This document shows positions 16,320 through 24,851 of a DNA stretch of 64,000 nt, piece after piece. The stretch spans positions 285,652 to 349,651 of the forward strand of contig NZ_KB899241.1 in NCBI RefSeq assembly GCF_000378125.1. The letters run 5' to 3'. Both the position numbers and the translations under genes were made by a program. Below the pieces are notes generated by a model. It was not told where the DNA came from, made no database searches, and saw nothing but the letters and a program-made list of their open reading frames with translations. Numbering within the stretch: the first letter of the stretch is position 1; each line of letters starts with the position of its first letter. The stretch is from Rudaea cellulosilytica DSM 22992 (GTDB lineage Bacteria > Pseudomonadota > Gammaproteobacteria > Xanthomonadales > Rhodanobacteraceae).

Positions 16320-17693
16320 ATGGCCCTTCGATCGCACGCGCTGCTGATTCTCGCAACGCTGAGCCTCGCCCCGCTCGGACTGTCGGCGGCTACGCCGACC
16401 TCCGCTGGCACGACGAAAAAAACTACTGCCTCCGCGCCGACGAAGAAGCAGTCCGCTGCCAAAAATGCGGCGGTCGGTGAAGCCGTTCCCGAAGAAGCCG
16501 AATCCGAGGACATCACGCCCATCATCAAGGGCGAGGCCGCACGCAGTGTGGGCGATGCCTCCGCCTCTGCCGCCGAGCTCGATCGCCTGCTCGACAAGGT
16601 CGAGGAAGGCAATCGCATCGCCGGTCTCGCCGTTGCCGTGGTCAAGGATGACAAGGTACTGCTGCAACGGGGCGTCGGCTACGCCGATGCAAAAGCTGGC
16701 TTGAAGGTGACGCCCGATACGGTGTTCCGTCTCGCCTCGTTGTCGAAGGCTTTCGCCAGCGCCACGGCCGCCATCCTGGTCGACGATGGCGCGTTTTCGT
16801 GGGACACGACCGTCGCCAGCCTCGTGCCGGCTTTCGAACTGATCGACGCCGACGCGAGCAGCAAGCTCACCGTGCGCGACGTGCTCAGCCAGCGCGTCGG
16901 CCTGCCACACAACACCTACGATCGCATGATCGAGGCGAACGAGCCGTATCCGCTGCTCGTCGACCGGCTCAAGGAAGTGCCGATGACTTGCGATGTCGGC
17001 GAATGCTATGGCTACCAGAACGTCACCTACTCGCTGATCGGCGACGTGATCTACGCGACCACCGGCGACTTCTTCAGCCATCAGGTCGAGAAGCGTCTGT
17101 TCCGTCCGCTCGGCATGACCACGGCGAGCTATGGCCGCGAGGCGCTCGAGTCCAGCGCGAGCTGGGCGCGCCCGCACGCACACGGTCGCGCAGGCTGGGT
17201 ACCGTTCGAGAATCGGGAAGGCTACTACCACGTTGCGCCAGCAGCTGGAGTCAACGCCAGCATCAAGGACATGACGGCGTGGCTGATCGCGCAGATGGGC
17301 GGACGTCCCGACGTGCTCAGCGCGGCTGAACTCGAGACGCTGCATACGCCGCAGATCGATACGCCGCACGAGCGCCGCGTCGCGCCATGGCGGCGCGCAC
17401 GCGTCAGCGACTCGCAGTACGCGCTTGGTTGGCGTGTATTCGACTATGGCGGCGAAACGCTCCTCTTTCACGCCGGCTACGTGAAGGGCTATCACTCGAT
17501 GATCGCGTTCTTTCCGAAAACGCGCTTCGGCACGGTGATGCTGTGGAACTGCGAGACCGCGCTGCCGTCGGGCCTGCTGCCGATGCTGCTCGACCGCTAT
17601 CTCGGCCTGCCCGAAGTCGACTGGGCGGGACTCGACGCGCCTGCCGCGCCCGTGCCGAAGCGCGCGCGCGTCGTCGCCGGCCGCAAGCGCTGA
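16320..17693 (+). CDS. Serine hydrolase of the beta-lactamase class C fold
   Basis: A 457-residue exported protein. A signal peptide (about residues 1-23) is followed by a low-complexity Thr/Ala/Lys/Glu-rich linker to about residue 80 and then the catalytic domain. The nucleophile motif SLSK is at 140-143 (Ser140, Lys143), the second motif is YQN at 232-234, and an HAG replaces the usual KTG near GETLLFHAGYVKG. This is the AmpC/esterase/D-peptidase family, and true beta-lactamase activity is not implied. The start at 16320 gives the signal peptide; an ATG at 16309 is out of frame. Confidence 0.85.
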   Translation: MALRSHALLILATLSLAPLGLSAATPTSAGTTKKTTASAPTKKQSAAKNAAVGEAVPEEAESEDITPIIKGEAARSVGDASASAAELDRLLDKVEEGNRIAGLAVAVVKDDKVLLQRGVGYADAKAGLKVTPDTVFRLASLSKAFASATAAILVDDGAFSWDTTVASLVPAFELIDADASSKLTVRDVLSQRVGLPHNTYDRMIEANEPYPLLVDRLKEVPMTCDVGECYGYQNVTYSLIGDVIYATTGDFFSHQVEKRLFRPLGMTTASYGREALESSASWARPHAHGRAGWVPFENREGYYHVAPAAGVNASIKDMTAWLIAQMGGRPDVLSAAELETLHTPQIDTPHERRVAPWRRARVSDSQYALGWRVFDYGGETLLFHAGYVKGYHSMIAFFPKTRFGTVMLWNCETALPSGLLPMLLDRYLGLPEVDWAGLDAPAAPVPKRARVVAGRKR

Positions 17694-17717
17694 TTTTTTC
17701 GTTCCGGAAAGCACAAC

Positions 17718-17743
17718 GCCGTTCCCGCGTGCGTGGGAACGGC
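17718..17743. terminator. Hairpin between convergent genes
   Basis: GCCGTTCCCGC (17718-17728), loop GTGC, GTGGGAACGGC (17733-17743), with one G-T pair. It lies between the stop of the serine hydrolase (+) and the stop of the TonB-domain gene (-). There is no clear T tract, so it may serve as a weak bidirectional terminator or an RNA-stabilising end. Confidence 0.5.
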
Positions 17744-17771
17744 ATCGTTCTGCCGGTATCGAACCCGGCGA

Positions 17772-18776
17772 CTATTTATCCGGCAACTTGAACTCGATGC
17801 GCGTGCGCATCGTCTGTTCGGCTGGCTGGCCATTTTCCAGGCGCGGCTGGAACTTCCAATCCGCGATCGCGCGCAACGCCGCCGCGTTGAACAACCGCGG
17901 CGGATTGGCGTTGACCACACTGCCATTCTTGACGCTGCCGTCGGCGGCTACGGTGAACGCGACTTCAACCCAGCCTTCCTGGCGCGAGCGGAAAGCATCC
18001 GGCGGATAGCGCGGTGCTGACTGGCTGGTCACGACGGCGGCGCGCGTTTCCGCGGAAGATGCGGCCGGCGCGGCAGGCTTTGCCGGCGCGGTCGCAGGCG
18101 CTGCCGCCGGCTTCGGCGTGGCATCGGCCACCGCAGCCTTGCTCTCCGTCGCGGCCGGCGTGGCCGGCGCCGCTGCAGGCGCGGTCGTCGCCGGCGTCGC
18201 GGCATTCTTGGCCGCATTCGTCGCGAGCGCCTTCTCCTGGTCGCGCTTCTCCTGCTCGCGATCCATCTGCTTCTTCTTCAGATCGAGCTTGTTGCGCAGG
18301 ATCGTCAGCGTGTAGTTGTTCGAGTCGAACTTGCCGAGCAAATCGATCGCGCGGCGACTCTCGTCGAGTTGGCCGGCATTGATCTTCTGCTCGATTTCGC
18401 CGGTAGCGAGCGGAAGCAGCTCGCGTAGGCCCTCCTGCGCTGCCGCGTTGTTCGCATCGCGACCGAGTACCAGCAGATAGAAATCGACCGCGCTGTTGTC
18501 AGGCGGATCGATGTAGCGCTTCTCGCTCAACGCGCTGCCAGCGTTGCGCAATAGATCCGCAATCGTCAAATCGGTTCGCTTGGATGCTTCGCCCCCAGCC
18601 ACCTCGGCCGGCTTGCTCGGCGCGGCGGTCGATGCCGCAGCCGGTGCGCTGGACGCAGGCACGGGTTGCCCCGTACCGGTGTCACGCCTTAGAAAGAAAT
18701 AAGCCGAAACTGCCGCAACCGCTACCACCACCACCAGAGCGGCCCAAAGACCGGGCCCCTTGCGTCCGCTCGCCAT
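17772..18776 (-). CDS. TonB-domain energy transducer-like protein
   Basis: A 334-residue protein. A single membrane segment (about residues 9-28) is followed by a helical region with a TPR-like part (NNAAAQEGLRELLPLATGEIEQ), a charged KKKQMDREQEKRDQEK stretch and a long Ala/Pro linker. The C-terminal TonB domain (SAPRYPPDAFRSRQEGWVEVAFTVAADGSV through FNAAALRAIADWKFQPR) closes it. Such proteins link the inner membrane to outer-membrane partners. No exbB or exbD lies nearby. The start at ATG 18776 fits the membrane topology; longer in-frame sequence is non-coding in appearance. Confidence 0.85.
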   Translation of the reverse strand: MASGRKGPGLWAALVVVVAVAAVSAYFFLRRDTGTGQPVPASSAPAAASTAAPSKPAEVAGGEASKRTDLTIADLLRNAGSALSEKRYIDPPDNSAVDFYLLVLGRDANNAAAQEGLRELLPLATGEIEQKINAGQLDESRRAIDLLGKFDSNNYTLTILRNKLDLKKKQMDREQEKRDQEKALATNAAKNAATPATTAPAAAPATPAATESKAAVADATPKPAAAPATAPAKPAAPAASSAETRAAVVTSQSAPRYPPDAFRSRQEGWVEVAFTVAADGSVKNGSVVNANPPRLFNAAALRAIADWKFQPRLENGQPAEQTMRTRIEFKLPDK

Positions 18777-19147
18777 GCCACTTCGCCCCCTATTTTTTGC
18801 GAAGTGCGATGGATACCACGTTATGCGATCGCAATTCAATGATTACGGTCATGTTCCGTGCACAAACCCCGGCATGCCGGCGCTATCGGGATGTGACGAA
18901 GGGGAATGGTATTGCGCCACGACCGCGAGCACGCGGTGGGCAGTAGCGGAAGGAATCGGGAGCGGACGCTCCGAGCAGATGGGTTCGTTTAAGGCCTCTT
19001 CCCGCGCTGGGCAGTCACGGGAAGAGGTAAACGGGGTGTCGCTTTTCTTGTTCTGGCAAAACCGGATGCCAACTCCGCATCCGTGAATCCATCGAACCCG
19101 AAGGTTCGCGATCAGTACTGCATGTGAAAAGATGAAACGGGTGAAGC
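18777..19147. other. Intergenic stretch between the TonB-domain gene and metJ
   Basis: There is no credible gene here. The only clear structure is a perfect 10-bp stem, CCTCTTCCCG at 18995-19004 and CGGGAAGAGG at 19018-19027, with a 13-base loop. It sits about 120 bases downstream of the metJ stop on the minus strand and lacks a T tract. The promoter of the TonB-domain gene must lie in the left part, but I cannot point to a convincing one. Confidence 0.5.
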
Positions 19148-19513
19148 TTACTTCTTCTTGGCGGCCTTCTTGGCAACCTTCTTCGCGGCCTTCTTCACAA
19201 CCTTGGCCTTCGCAACTTTCTTCACAGCTTTCTTGGCAGGTGCCTTCTTTGCAGCTTTCTTCGTAGCCATATCGCGTCTTAGCTCCTCGTCAGTTGGTAG
19301 TTGTTGCCCAGTAAAAGCATGCAGAAATGCTTCGACCAGCAAATCGCTGTTCGTCGCATGTCTTAAATTGTTCACCTGTCGGCGCGTACGTTCATCAGAG
19401 AGAAGTTTGAGTACGTGAAGCGGGATGGATACCGTCACTTTCTTCACGGCGTCGGACTTGCTGCCGTGTTCGATGTAAGGCTTTACAAACTTCGCCGCCG
19501 TCATGGATTCCAT
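19148..19513 (-). CDS. metJ: Methionine repressor MetJ with lysine-rich H1-like tail
   Basis: A 121-residue protein. Residues 8-80 are clear Met[21 protein letters not shown] holds the ribbon strand, and [19 protein letters not shown] and [13 protein letters not shown] hold the following helices, almost as in E. coli. MetJ with S-adenosylmethionine represses methionine biosynthesis. The C-terminal helix of the E. coli protein is missing. In its place, from about residue 83 to the end, is a tail made almost only of Lys, Ala and Val (19 lysines in 39 residues), like the tails of H1-like or AlgP proteins. The start could also be the second ATG (19504), which has GGAA before it. Confidence 0.92.
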   Translation of the reverse strand: MESMTAAKFVKPYIEHGSKSDAVKKVTVSIPLHVLKLLSDERTRRQVNNLRHATNSDLLVEAFLHAFTGQQLPTDEELRRDMATKKAAKKAPAKKAVKKVAKAKVVKKAAKKVAKKAAKKK

Positions 19514-19536
19514 GTGCAGGTGTAACGACGGCGCAA

Positions 19537-19565
19537 AAATTATTCCCGAAGTGTTTAGCTGTCAA
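19537..19565 (-). promoter_or_regulatory. Predicted metJ promoter
   Basis: Read on the minus strand, a perfect TTGACA (19565-19560) is followed after 17 bases by TAATTT, or after 15 bases by AATAAT. Transcription would begin near 19530, leaving a leader of roughly 20 bases before the metJ start codons. The -35 region overlaps a small dyad CTGT-TG-ACAG that could be an operator. This is a sequence match only. Confidence 0.5.
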
Positions 19566-20037
19566 CAGATTTGTGTTAACGCATGTGCAGTCCGACCGGC
19601 TGCGCGCCACCCAAGCGCCGCCCCGACCGTGGAGATCGCACCATGCGCGCACAAACAAGTATGGACGTTTGGACATCCGTTTGATCACCACCGAATTTCC
19701 GGAAACGCAGGTCGCTTGCACGACCACACCTTGGCCAACCCGAAAAAAGCTAGATTTGATGCGGGTTTCAGCGATCATGGCGCGACGCACTTAAGTATAC
19801 TTTTACTGAAATGGATTTATATAAAAATGATCTCGACCGTTTCACGCCCGCGTCGCATGCGCACCGCCGAGCGGCATGCGCTCGGCAACGGCGTCTGAAC
19901 AGCGGTGGCGGCAACCGAAAAATTTTTTTTCACCGCGGTCGGAAAACGGCGATTTTCGATCCGATTTGCGCGAATTTGCGCGAAGTATACTTTCTCGATA
20001 CTCGCCCGGAACGCGATGGAAGCGGCCCGACTCCACT

Positions 20038-20068
20038 CACCTGCCGCGAAATTTTCCGCGCGCAGGTG
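20038..20068 (-). terminator. Hairpin downstream of gcvPA
   Basis: CACCTGC and GCAGGTG arms enclose further CGCG pairing around an AAATTTT loop. It starts 11 bases after the gcvPA stop on the minus strand. It has no T tract, so termination is likely but not certain. Confidence 0.45.
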
Positions 20069-20078
20069 CGAGCAAAGA

Positions 20079-21434
20079 TCAGCTCAACGCATGCCGCAGT
20101 GCTTGCGCGAAACGATCGAGGTCGGCAGCGGTCTTCGTCTCGGTCGCGCAGACGAGCAGCGCGTTCTCGTGCTGCGCGTATTCCTCGCCGAGCGCAAAGC
20201 CGGCGACGATGTCGGCGTCCCTCGCCAACCGCTCGATGACTTCATGCGCCGGCCGCGGCAGGTCGAGCGCGACCTCGTGGAAGAACGGCCGCAAATACAG
20301 CTGACGCACGCCGGGAATGGCGACGAGAAGATCGCGCAGCGCGCGCGTGTTGCGCATGCTCGCGTTGGCGATGCGCGATGCGCCCTCCGGGCCGAGCATC
20401 GCCATGGTGATCGTCGCCGCGGTGACGAGCAGGCCCTGGTTGGTGCAGATGTTCGAGGTCGCCTTGGCGCGGCGGATATGCTGTTCGCGCGCCTGCAGGG
20501 TCAGGGCGAAGCCTTGCTTGCCGTCGAGGTCGGTGGTGCGGCCGACGATGCGCCCCGGCATCTGACGCACGAACTCCTGCTTGCAGGCGAGGATGCCGAA
20601 GTACGGACCGCCCGAGGACAGCGGCACGCCGAACGGCTGGCCGTCGCCACAGACGATGTCGGCACCGGTCGCGCCCCAATCGCGCGGCGGCTTCAACACC
20701 GCGAGCGACAGCGGGTTGACCACGCCGATGACGAGCGCACCCTTGGCGTGCGCCCAGTCGGTCAGCGTATCGACGTCCTCGAGCGCGCCGAAGAAGTTCG
20801 GCTGCGGCACGACCAGCGCGGTGAACGCGCCGACGTCTTGCGCGGCGAGCGCGGCGGCATCGATGCCGCCGTCGGTGGCGACGTCGAGTTCGACGATCTC
20901 GATGTTCTGCAGCGGCAGGATCGTGTGCAGGGTCTTGCGGTAGGCGGGGTGCACCGACTTCGGCACGAGCACACGGCGCGGACCTTTCTTGGCGCAGCGC
21001 TCGGCCATCAGCGCGGCTTCGGCGAGCGAGGTCGCGCCGTCGTACATCGACGCGTTGGATACGTCCATGCCGGTCAGGCGCGTCATCATCGTCTGGTATT
21101 CGTAGATCAGCTGCAGCGTGCCCTGGCTCGCTTCAGCCTGATACGGCGTGTAGGCCGAATAGAACTCGCCACGCGAGACGATCGCCCAGACCGCTGCAGG
21201 GATGTGGTGTTCGTAAGCGCCTGCGCCGCAGAAATTGAGCGGCGTGCCGTCCTGGGCCGCGCGTTCCTTCATCAAACGCGTGATCTCCATTTCGCTCAAG
21301 CCCGGCGGCACCGCCTTGAGCTCGTCGATCTTGAGCGCGGCGGGAATTTCGTCGAACAAGTCTTCGATCCGGCTTGCGCCGATCGCTTTCAGCATCGCGG
21401 CGACGTCGGCTTCGGAATGGGGAATGAAAGGCAT
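20079..21434 (-). CDS. gcvPA: Glycine dehydrogenase (decarboxylating) subunit 1, GcvPA
   Basis: A 451-residue protein matching the N-terminal half of the glycine cleavage P-protein: [19 protein letters not shown] at the start, [40 protein letters not shown], and the final [21 protein letters not shown]. In two-subunit P-proteins this chain pairs with GcvPB, which carries the pyridoxal-phosphate lysine. No gcvPB is in this window. The start at 21434 gives the family N-terminus; the eight upstream in-frame residues are dropped. It follows gcvH on the same strand, with a hairpin between them. Confidence 0.93.
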   Translation of the reverse strand: MPFIPHSEADVAAMLKAIGASRIEDLFDEIPAALKIDELKAVPPGLSEMEITRLMKERAAQDGTPLNFCGAGAYEHHIPAAVWAIVSRGEFYSAYTPYQAEASQGTLQLIYEYQTMMTRLTGMDVSNASMYDGATSLAEAALMAERCAKKGPRRVLVPKSVHPAYRKTLHTILPLQNIEIVELDVATDGGIDAAALAAQDVGAFTALVVPQPNFFGALEDVDTLTDWAHAKGALVIGVVNPLSLAVLKPPRDWGATGADIVCGDGQPFGVPLSSGGPYFGILACKQEFVRQMPGRIVGRTTDLDGKQGFALTLQAREQHIRRAKATSNICTNQGLLVTAATITMAMLGPEGASRIANASMRNTRALRDLLVAIPGVRQLYLRPFFHEVALDLPRPAHEVIERLARDADIVAGFALGEEYAQHENALLVCATETKTAADLDRFAQALRHALS

Positions 21435-21458
21435 GGCGTGGGACTCGCTATAAATCAA

Positions 21459-21481
21459 AGGGCGCGTCGAAGACGCGCCCT
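21459..21481 (-). terminator. Hairpin between gcvH and gcvPA
   Basis: A perfect 10-bp stem, AGGGCGCGTC with GAA loop and GACGCGCCCT. On the minus strand it is followed by TTTGATTTAT, a broken T tract. It lies after the gcvH stop and 24 bases before the gcvPA start, so it could partly end the gcvTH transcript and lower gcvPA expression. Confidence 0.6.
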
Positions 21482-21509
21482 GCGTTGGGAAACGGGCTGC
21501 TGCGGCAAA

Positions 21510-21908
21510 TCAGTGCTCTTCGTCTTCGATCGACTCGGCGTAGGCGTCCGGATCGAGCAGCTCCTCGCTCTCCTCGGCAAGGTTGGACGGCTTGACGACG
21601 AAAATCCAGCCTTCGCCATACGCGTCTTCATTGATCGTCTCGGGCTTGTCGCCGAGCGCGGAATTCACCGCGACCACTTCGCCCGAGACCGGCGCGTAGA
21701 CGTCCGAGGCGGCCTTGACCGATTCGACCACGGCGCAGGCGTTGCCAGCCTTGACCTCGTCGCCGACGCTCGGCAGTTCGACATAGACCAGATCGCCGAG
21801 CAGACCTTGAGCGTGATCGGAAATACCGACGGTCACGTTGCCGTTGTCCTCGACACGCGCCCACTCGTGGGACTTCATGAATTTCAGATCGCCGGGAATT
21901 TCGTTCAT
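21510..21908 (-). CDS. gcvH: Glycine cleavage H protein
   Basis: A 132-residue lipoyl carrier of normal length. It starts [20 protein letters not shown], the standard H-protein opening, and carries the lipoylation site in [14 protein letters not shown] with Lys65. It shuttles the aminomethyl group between the P and T proteins. The frame continues upstream, but only the ATG at 21908 gives the family start. It lies 100 bases downstream of gcvT on the same strand. Confidence 0.95.
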   Translation of the reverse strand: MNEIPGDLKFMKSHEWARVEDNGNVTVGISDHAQGLLGDLVYVELPSVGDEVKAGNACAVVESVKAASDVYAPVSGEVVAVNSALGDKPETINEDAYGEGWIFVVKPSNLAEESEELLDPDAYAESIEDEEH

Positions 21909-22008
21909 GGCTTCAATCCTGAGGGGTAGCCGAGAGATAGGGAGAAAACGGGAGACGAATTTTACACCGCCTGCAGCAGCAAACATCAAATCGCCGCCCC
22001 GGGCGCGA

Positions 22009-23094
22009 TCAAATGCCTTCGCAGGCCTTGCCGTCGCGCACGAACGGATACTTTACCAAGCGCACCGGCACGAGCTTGCCGCGGATATCGACTTCGACGC
22101 CGGTCGTCGCACCCGCGGGCACGCGCGCGAACGCGATCGCCTTGCCCAGCGTCGGCGAGAACGTGCCGGACAGGATTTCGCCATCGCCCTGCGCCGTGGC
22201 GACGCGCTGGCCGTGGCGCAACACGCCCTTCTCGTCCATCACCAGACCGACCAGTGCGCGCGGCACGCCGTCGGCCTTCTGCTTTTCGAGTACGGCGCGA
22301 CCGATGAAATCACGGCCCGGCTCGAGCGATACGGTCCAGGCGAGCCCGGCTTCCCAAGGCGTGATTGCCTCATCCATGTCCTGGCCATAGAGATTCATGC
22401 CGGCTTCGAGGCGCAGCGTGTCGCGCGCACCGAGACCCGCCGGGGCGACACCGGCGTCCTTCAACTTGTTCCATAGCGACACTGCGTCGCCTTCGGGAAC
22501 GATGATCTCGTAGCCGTCCTCACCGGTGTAGCCGGTGCGCGCGATGAACAGATTGTCGCCCTCGATCGCGGCGAACTTACCGACCTTGGCCGCCGCTTCG
22601 CGCGTGGCCGGCGACAGCAACGACTGCACCTTGGCGCGCGCGTTCGGCCCCTGCACCGCGATCATGGCGAGATCGGCGCGCTCGGCGACCTTCACGTCGA
22701 ACGCCTTGGCCTGCTTCTCGATCCAGGCCAGGTCTTTGTCGTGCGTGGCCGCGTTGACGACGACGCGGAAAAAATCCTCGGTGAGGAAATAGACGATCAG
22801 ATCGTCGATCACGCCGCCCTGCTCGTTGAGCATGCACGAATACAGCGCTTTGCCCCGCGTCTTGAGCTTGTCGACGCTGTTGGCGAACAGGTGGCGCAGG
22901 AATTCGCGCGTACGCGCGCCGTGCAGATCGACCACGGTCATGTGGGAGACGTCGAACATGCCGGCGTCGCGGCGTACGGCGTGGTGCTCCTCGATCTGCG
23001 AACCGTAGTTGAGCGGCATGTCCCAACCGCCGAAGTCGACCATCTTCGCGCCAAGCGCGCGGTGGGTTTCGTTGAGTATGGTCTTCTGCGTCAT
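22009..23094 (-). CDS. gcvT: Aminomethyltransferase (glycine cleavage T protein)
   Basis: A 361-residue T protein of normal length. Recognisable parts are [35 protein letters not shown] at the start, [41 protein letters not shown], and the closing [18 protein letters not shown]. It releases ammonia and passes the one-carbon unit to tetrahydrofolate. An open frame runs far upstream through repeat element B, but translation should start at the ATG at 23094, where the family N-terminus begins. The leader holds GATAAT (near 23129-23124, minus strand) as a possible -10 box. Confidence 0.95.
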   Translation of the reverse strand: MTQKTILNETHRALGAKMVDFGGWDMPLNYGSQIEEHHAVRRDAGMFDVSHMTVVDLHGARTREFLRHLFANSVDKLKTRGKALYSCMLNEQGGVIDDLIVYFLTEDFFRVVVNAATHDKDLAWIEKQAKAFDVKVAERADLAMIAVQGPNARAKVQSLLSPATREAAAKVGKFAAIEGDNLFIARTGYTGEDGYEIIVPEGDAVSLWNKLKDAGVAPAGLGARDTLRLEAGMNLYGQDMDEAITPWEAGLAWTVSLEPGRDFIGRAVLEKQKADGVPRALVGLVMDEKGVLRHGQRVATAQGDGEILSGTFSPTLGKAIAFARVPAGATTGVEVDIRGKLVPVRLVKYPFVRDGKACEGI

Positions 23095-23141
23095 GACGGG
23101 CGCCGAGCGGAAAAATGGACGCGCATTATCGCATGCCCGGA

Positions 23142-23368
23142 GGGCATCTCGAAAAACCGTAGCGAGCGAAGAGCCGATCCTATCCGAGATCGGGCGCGTC
23201 GCCGGAGCGCAGGAACCGGAGCATACACACGAGTATGTGAGGATTACTCGCCGCTTCCGCGGCTCGCCCTTCGGGCCGGCTTCGCCGTTCGCTCCGGCAT
23301 CCTGCCTGCGCAGTCCGAGCACCGCCGGCGCGCAAATTGTCGAGCGCAGCAGGTTTTTCGAGATGCCC
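23142..23368 (-). repeat. Dispersed structured element, copy B (227 bp)
   Basis: Bounded by a perfect 17-bp inverted repeat, GGGCATCTCGAAAAACC (23142-23158) and its complement (23352-23368). Read on the minus strand it contains the same 152-bp core as copy A, with about 10 differences. A copy-specific hairpin follows (CCGAT...ATCGG, near 23174-23193), then the conserved TCTTCGCTCGC and the closing arm. It occupies most of the 339-base divergent gap between gcvT and the metallophosphatase gene, ends 47 bases before the gcvT ATG, and points toward gcvT. Confidence 0.85.
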
Positions 23369-23433
23369 GGGAATAAAACCGTGCCGTGGACGATCTTGTC
23401 GGTCGTGTACCTCACCCGCCGCCAGGAACCGCC

Positions 23434-24411
23434 ATGGATACGAACGACAAAACCTCGCCTCTCGCTCTCGACGACACGCATGACCCGAATCGCCGCAAAG
23501 CCCTGAGTTGCCTCGCCGCATGGACCGGCGCCGCCGTGGTCTGGACCGTGGCCGGCGGCGTTCCGCGTGCGCTCGGCGCCACCACGGATGGCAAGACGAC
23601 CGCCGCCGCGAAGAACGCACTGACTTTCGTCCAGATCAGCGACACCCACATCGGCTTCAAGAAGGACGCCAACCCCGACGTGGTCGGCTCGCTGCGTCGC
23701 GCGATCGCCGATATCCATACGCTGCCGCAGGCGCCGGCCTTCGTCGTGCACACAGGCGACATCAGCCACCTGTCCAGGGCCGACGAGTTCGGCCAGGCGC
23801 GCGAGCTGTTCCAGGAGCTGAAGGTCGACCGCCTGCACACCGTGCCGGGCGAGCACGACACGATCGACGACGGCCTCAGCGGCTATCTCAAGTTCTTCGA
23901 CCACGACGGCAAGGGCAAGGGCTGGTATAGCTTCGACCAGAGCGGCGTGCATTTCATCGGTCTGACCAACACGCTCAACTTCAAGATGGGCACGATGACC
24001 TCACTCGGCGACGAACAACTCGCCTGGCTCAAATCGGACCTGGCCCGCGTCTCGCACTCGACCCCCGTCGTCGTGCTGGCCCACATTCCAATGTGGACCG
24101 TGTACGCGCAATGGGGCTGGGGCACGGCCGATGCCGACCAGGCGCTCGCGCTGCTGCGCCCGTTCGGCTCGGTCACCGTGCTCAACGGCCACATCCACCA
24201 GGTGCTGCAGAAGGTCGAGGGCAACGTCGCCCTGCATACGGCCATGTCGCTCGCCTATCCGCTGCCGACTCCAGGGCAGGAAGGCATCGGCGAGCCGGGC
24301 CCACTCAAAGTGCCGGCCGGTGAACTCGGCAAACGCCTCGGCATCCGCCAGCTCAGCGTCGTACGCGGCCAACGCGAATTGGCGCTGATCGATCGACCGC
24401 TCGAACGCTGA
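23434..24411 (+). CDS. Exported metallophosphatase (calcineurin-like)
   Basis: A 325-residue protein. A twin-arginine start ([12 protein letters not shown]) and a hydrophobic segment to about residue 49 suggest Tat export. Metal motifs are SDTH (Asp70, His72), HTGDISH (Asp109), GEHD (140-143) and NGHIHQ near the end. The third motif is usually GNHD, and here Glu140 replaces Asn. Such enzymes hydrolyse phosphate mono- or diesters. An AGGAA site precedes the ATG. It leads a four-gene plus-strand unit with a cupredoxin, an ECF sigma factor and its anti-sigma factor. Confidence 0.88.
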   Translation: MDTNDKTSPLALDDTHDPNRRKALSCLAAWTGAAVVWTVAGGVPRALGATTDGKTTAAAKNALTFVQISDTHIGFKKDANPDVVGSLRRAIADIHTLPQAPAFVVHTGDISHLSRADEFGQARELFQELKVDRLHTVPGEHDTIDDGLSGYLKFFDHDGKGKGWYSFDQSGVHFIGLTNTLNFKMGTMTSLGDEQLAWLKSDLARVSHSTPVVVLAHIPMWTVYAQWGWGTADADQALALLRPFGSVTVLNGHIHQVLQKVEGNVALHTAMSLAYPLPTPGQEGIGEPGPLKVPAGELGKRLGIRQLSVVRGQRELALIDRPLER

Positions 24412-24443
24412 GCGTCCTGCGCATAAACCTCCCGACCCTGAAG

Positions 24444-24466
24444 ACACACACATATATATATGTACG
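24444..24466 (+). repeat. Alternating purine-pyrimidine tract over the cupredoxin start codon
   Basis: (AC)4 runs directly into (AT)n and ends in TGTACG, giving 23 bases of strict purine-pyrimidine alternation. The ATG at 24460-24462 is the end of the AT run. There is no Shine-Dalgarno sequence in front. Such tracts can slip in replication and can adopt left-handed DNA. Confidence 0.8.
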
Positions 24467-24825
24467 GACTCATCACCCGCCTTGCGGCGACGCCAGCTCG
24501 CGTCGCCGCCATTCTCATCGCGGTCTTTTCGATCGCCTTCGCCACGCCGTCGCTGCTCGCCGCCACGGCTTCCACGCAGACGGTCGAAATCACCAAGTTC
24601 GCCTACGCGCCGAAGGAAATCACGGTTGCTCCCGGCACCAAGATCACCTGGACCAATCGCGACGAAATCCCGCATACGGTCACCGCGAAGGACAAATCCT
24701 TCGACTCGAAGGCTTTGGATACCGGCGACAAGTTCGAGCATACTTTCGCCACGGAAGGCGATTTCGAATACTTCTGTACGGTGCATCCATTCATGACCGG
24801 CGTCGTGCACGTGCGCAAGCAGTAG
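24460..24825 (+). CDS. Cupredoxin (plastocyanin/azurin-like), exported
   Basis: A 121-residue protein. The N-terminus has a hydrophobic segment (about residues 15-36) ending SLLAATA, a signal peptide. The mature domain has a type-1 copper site: His72 (IPHTV), Cys106, His109 and Met112 (YFCTVHPFMTG). It probably carries electrons in the periplasm. The start codon overlaps an AC/AT dinucleotide tract. It lies 48 bases after the metallophosphatase and 26 bases before the ECF sigma factor gene. Confidence 0.92.
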   Translation: MYGLITRLAATPARVAAILIAVFSIAFATPSLLAATASTQTVEITKFAYAPKEITVAPGTKITWTNRDEIPHTVTAKDKSFDSKALDTGDKFEHTFATEGDFEYFCTVHPFMTGVVHVRKQ

Positions 24826-24851
24826 CGAACCCATTACCGAGGCTCGATGAA

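Larger units (their letters stand above)
19514..20078. other. AT-rich intergenic region between metJ and gcvPA
   Basis: This 565-base gap holds the metJ promoter at its left end. A weak tandem match to met boxes, GGACGTTT GGACATCC (19666-19681, 11 of 16 against AGACGTCT repeats), lies about 100 bases upstream of that promoter. Two copies of the perfect palindrome AAGTATACTT lie near 19793-19802 and 19983-19992. A hairpin at 20038-20068 (CACCTGC...GCAGGTG, with inner CGCG pairs) probably marks the gcvPA transcript end. No gene or recognised RNA is visible. The middle part is unusually AT-rich for this chromosome. Confidence 0.5.

Noticed and set aside
18760-19086. Open frame in the gap upstream of the TonB-domain gene
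   Set aside because: The composition is unlike a protein, it overlaps the start of the opposite gene and it spans the 18995-19027 hairpin.
19666-19681. Firm call of a MetJ operator
   Set aside because: Only 11 of 16 positions fit tandem met boxes and the site is about 100 bases above the predicted promoter. A match of this quality is expected by chance in a gap this long, so it is mentioned but not listed as a feature.
23095-23433. Glycine riboswitch ahead of gcvT
   Set aside because: The position is right and a CCGAAGGGCGAG string looks tempting, but the conserved CAGGCAAAAGGAC part and the tandem layout are absent, and the same sequence occurs in element A beside an unrelated gene.
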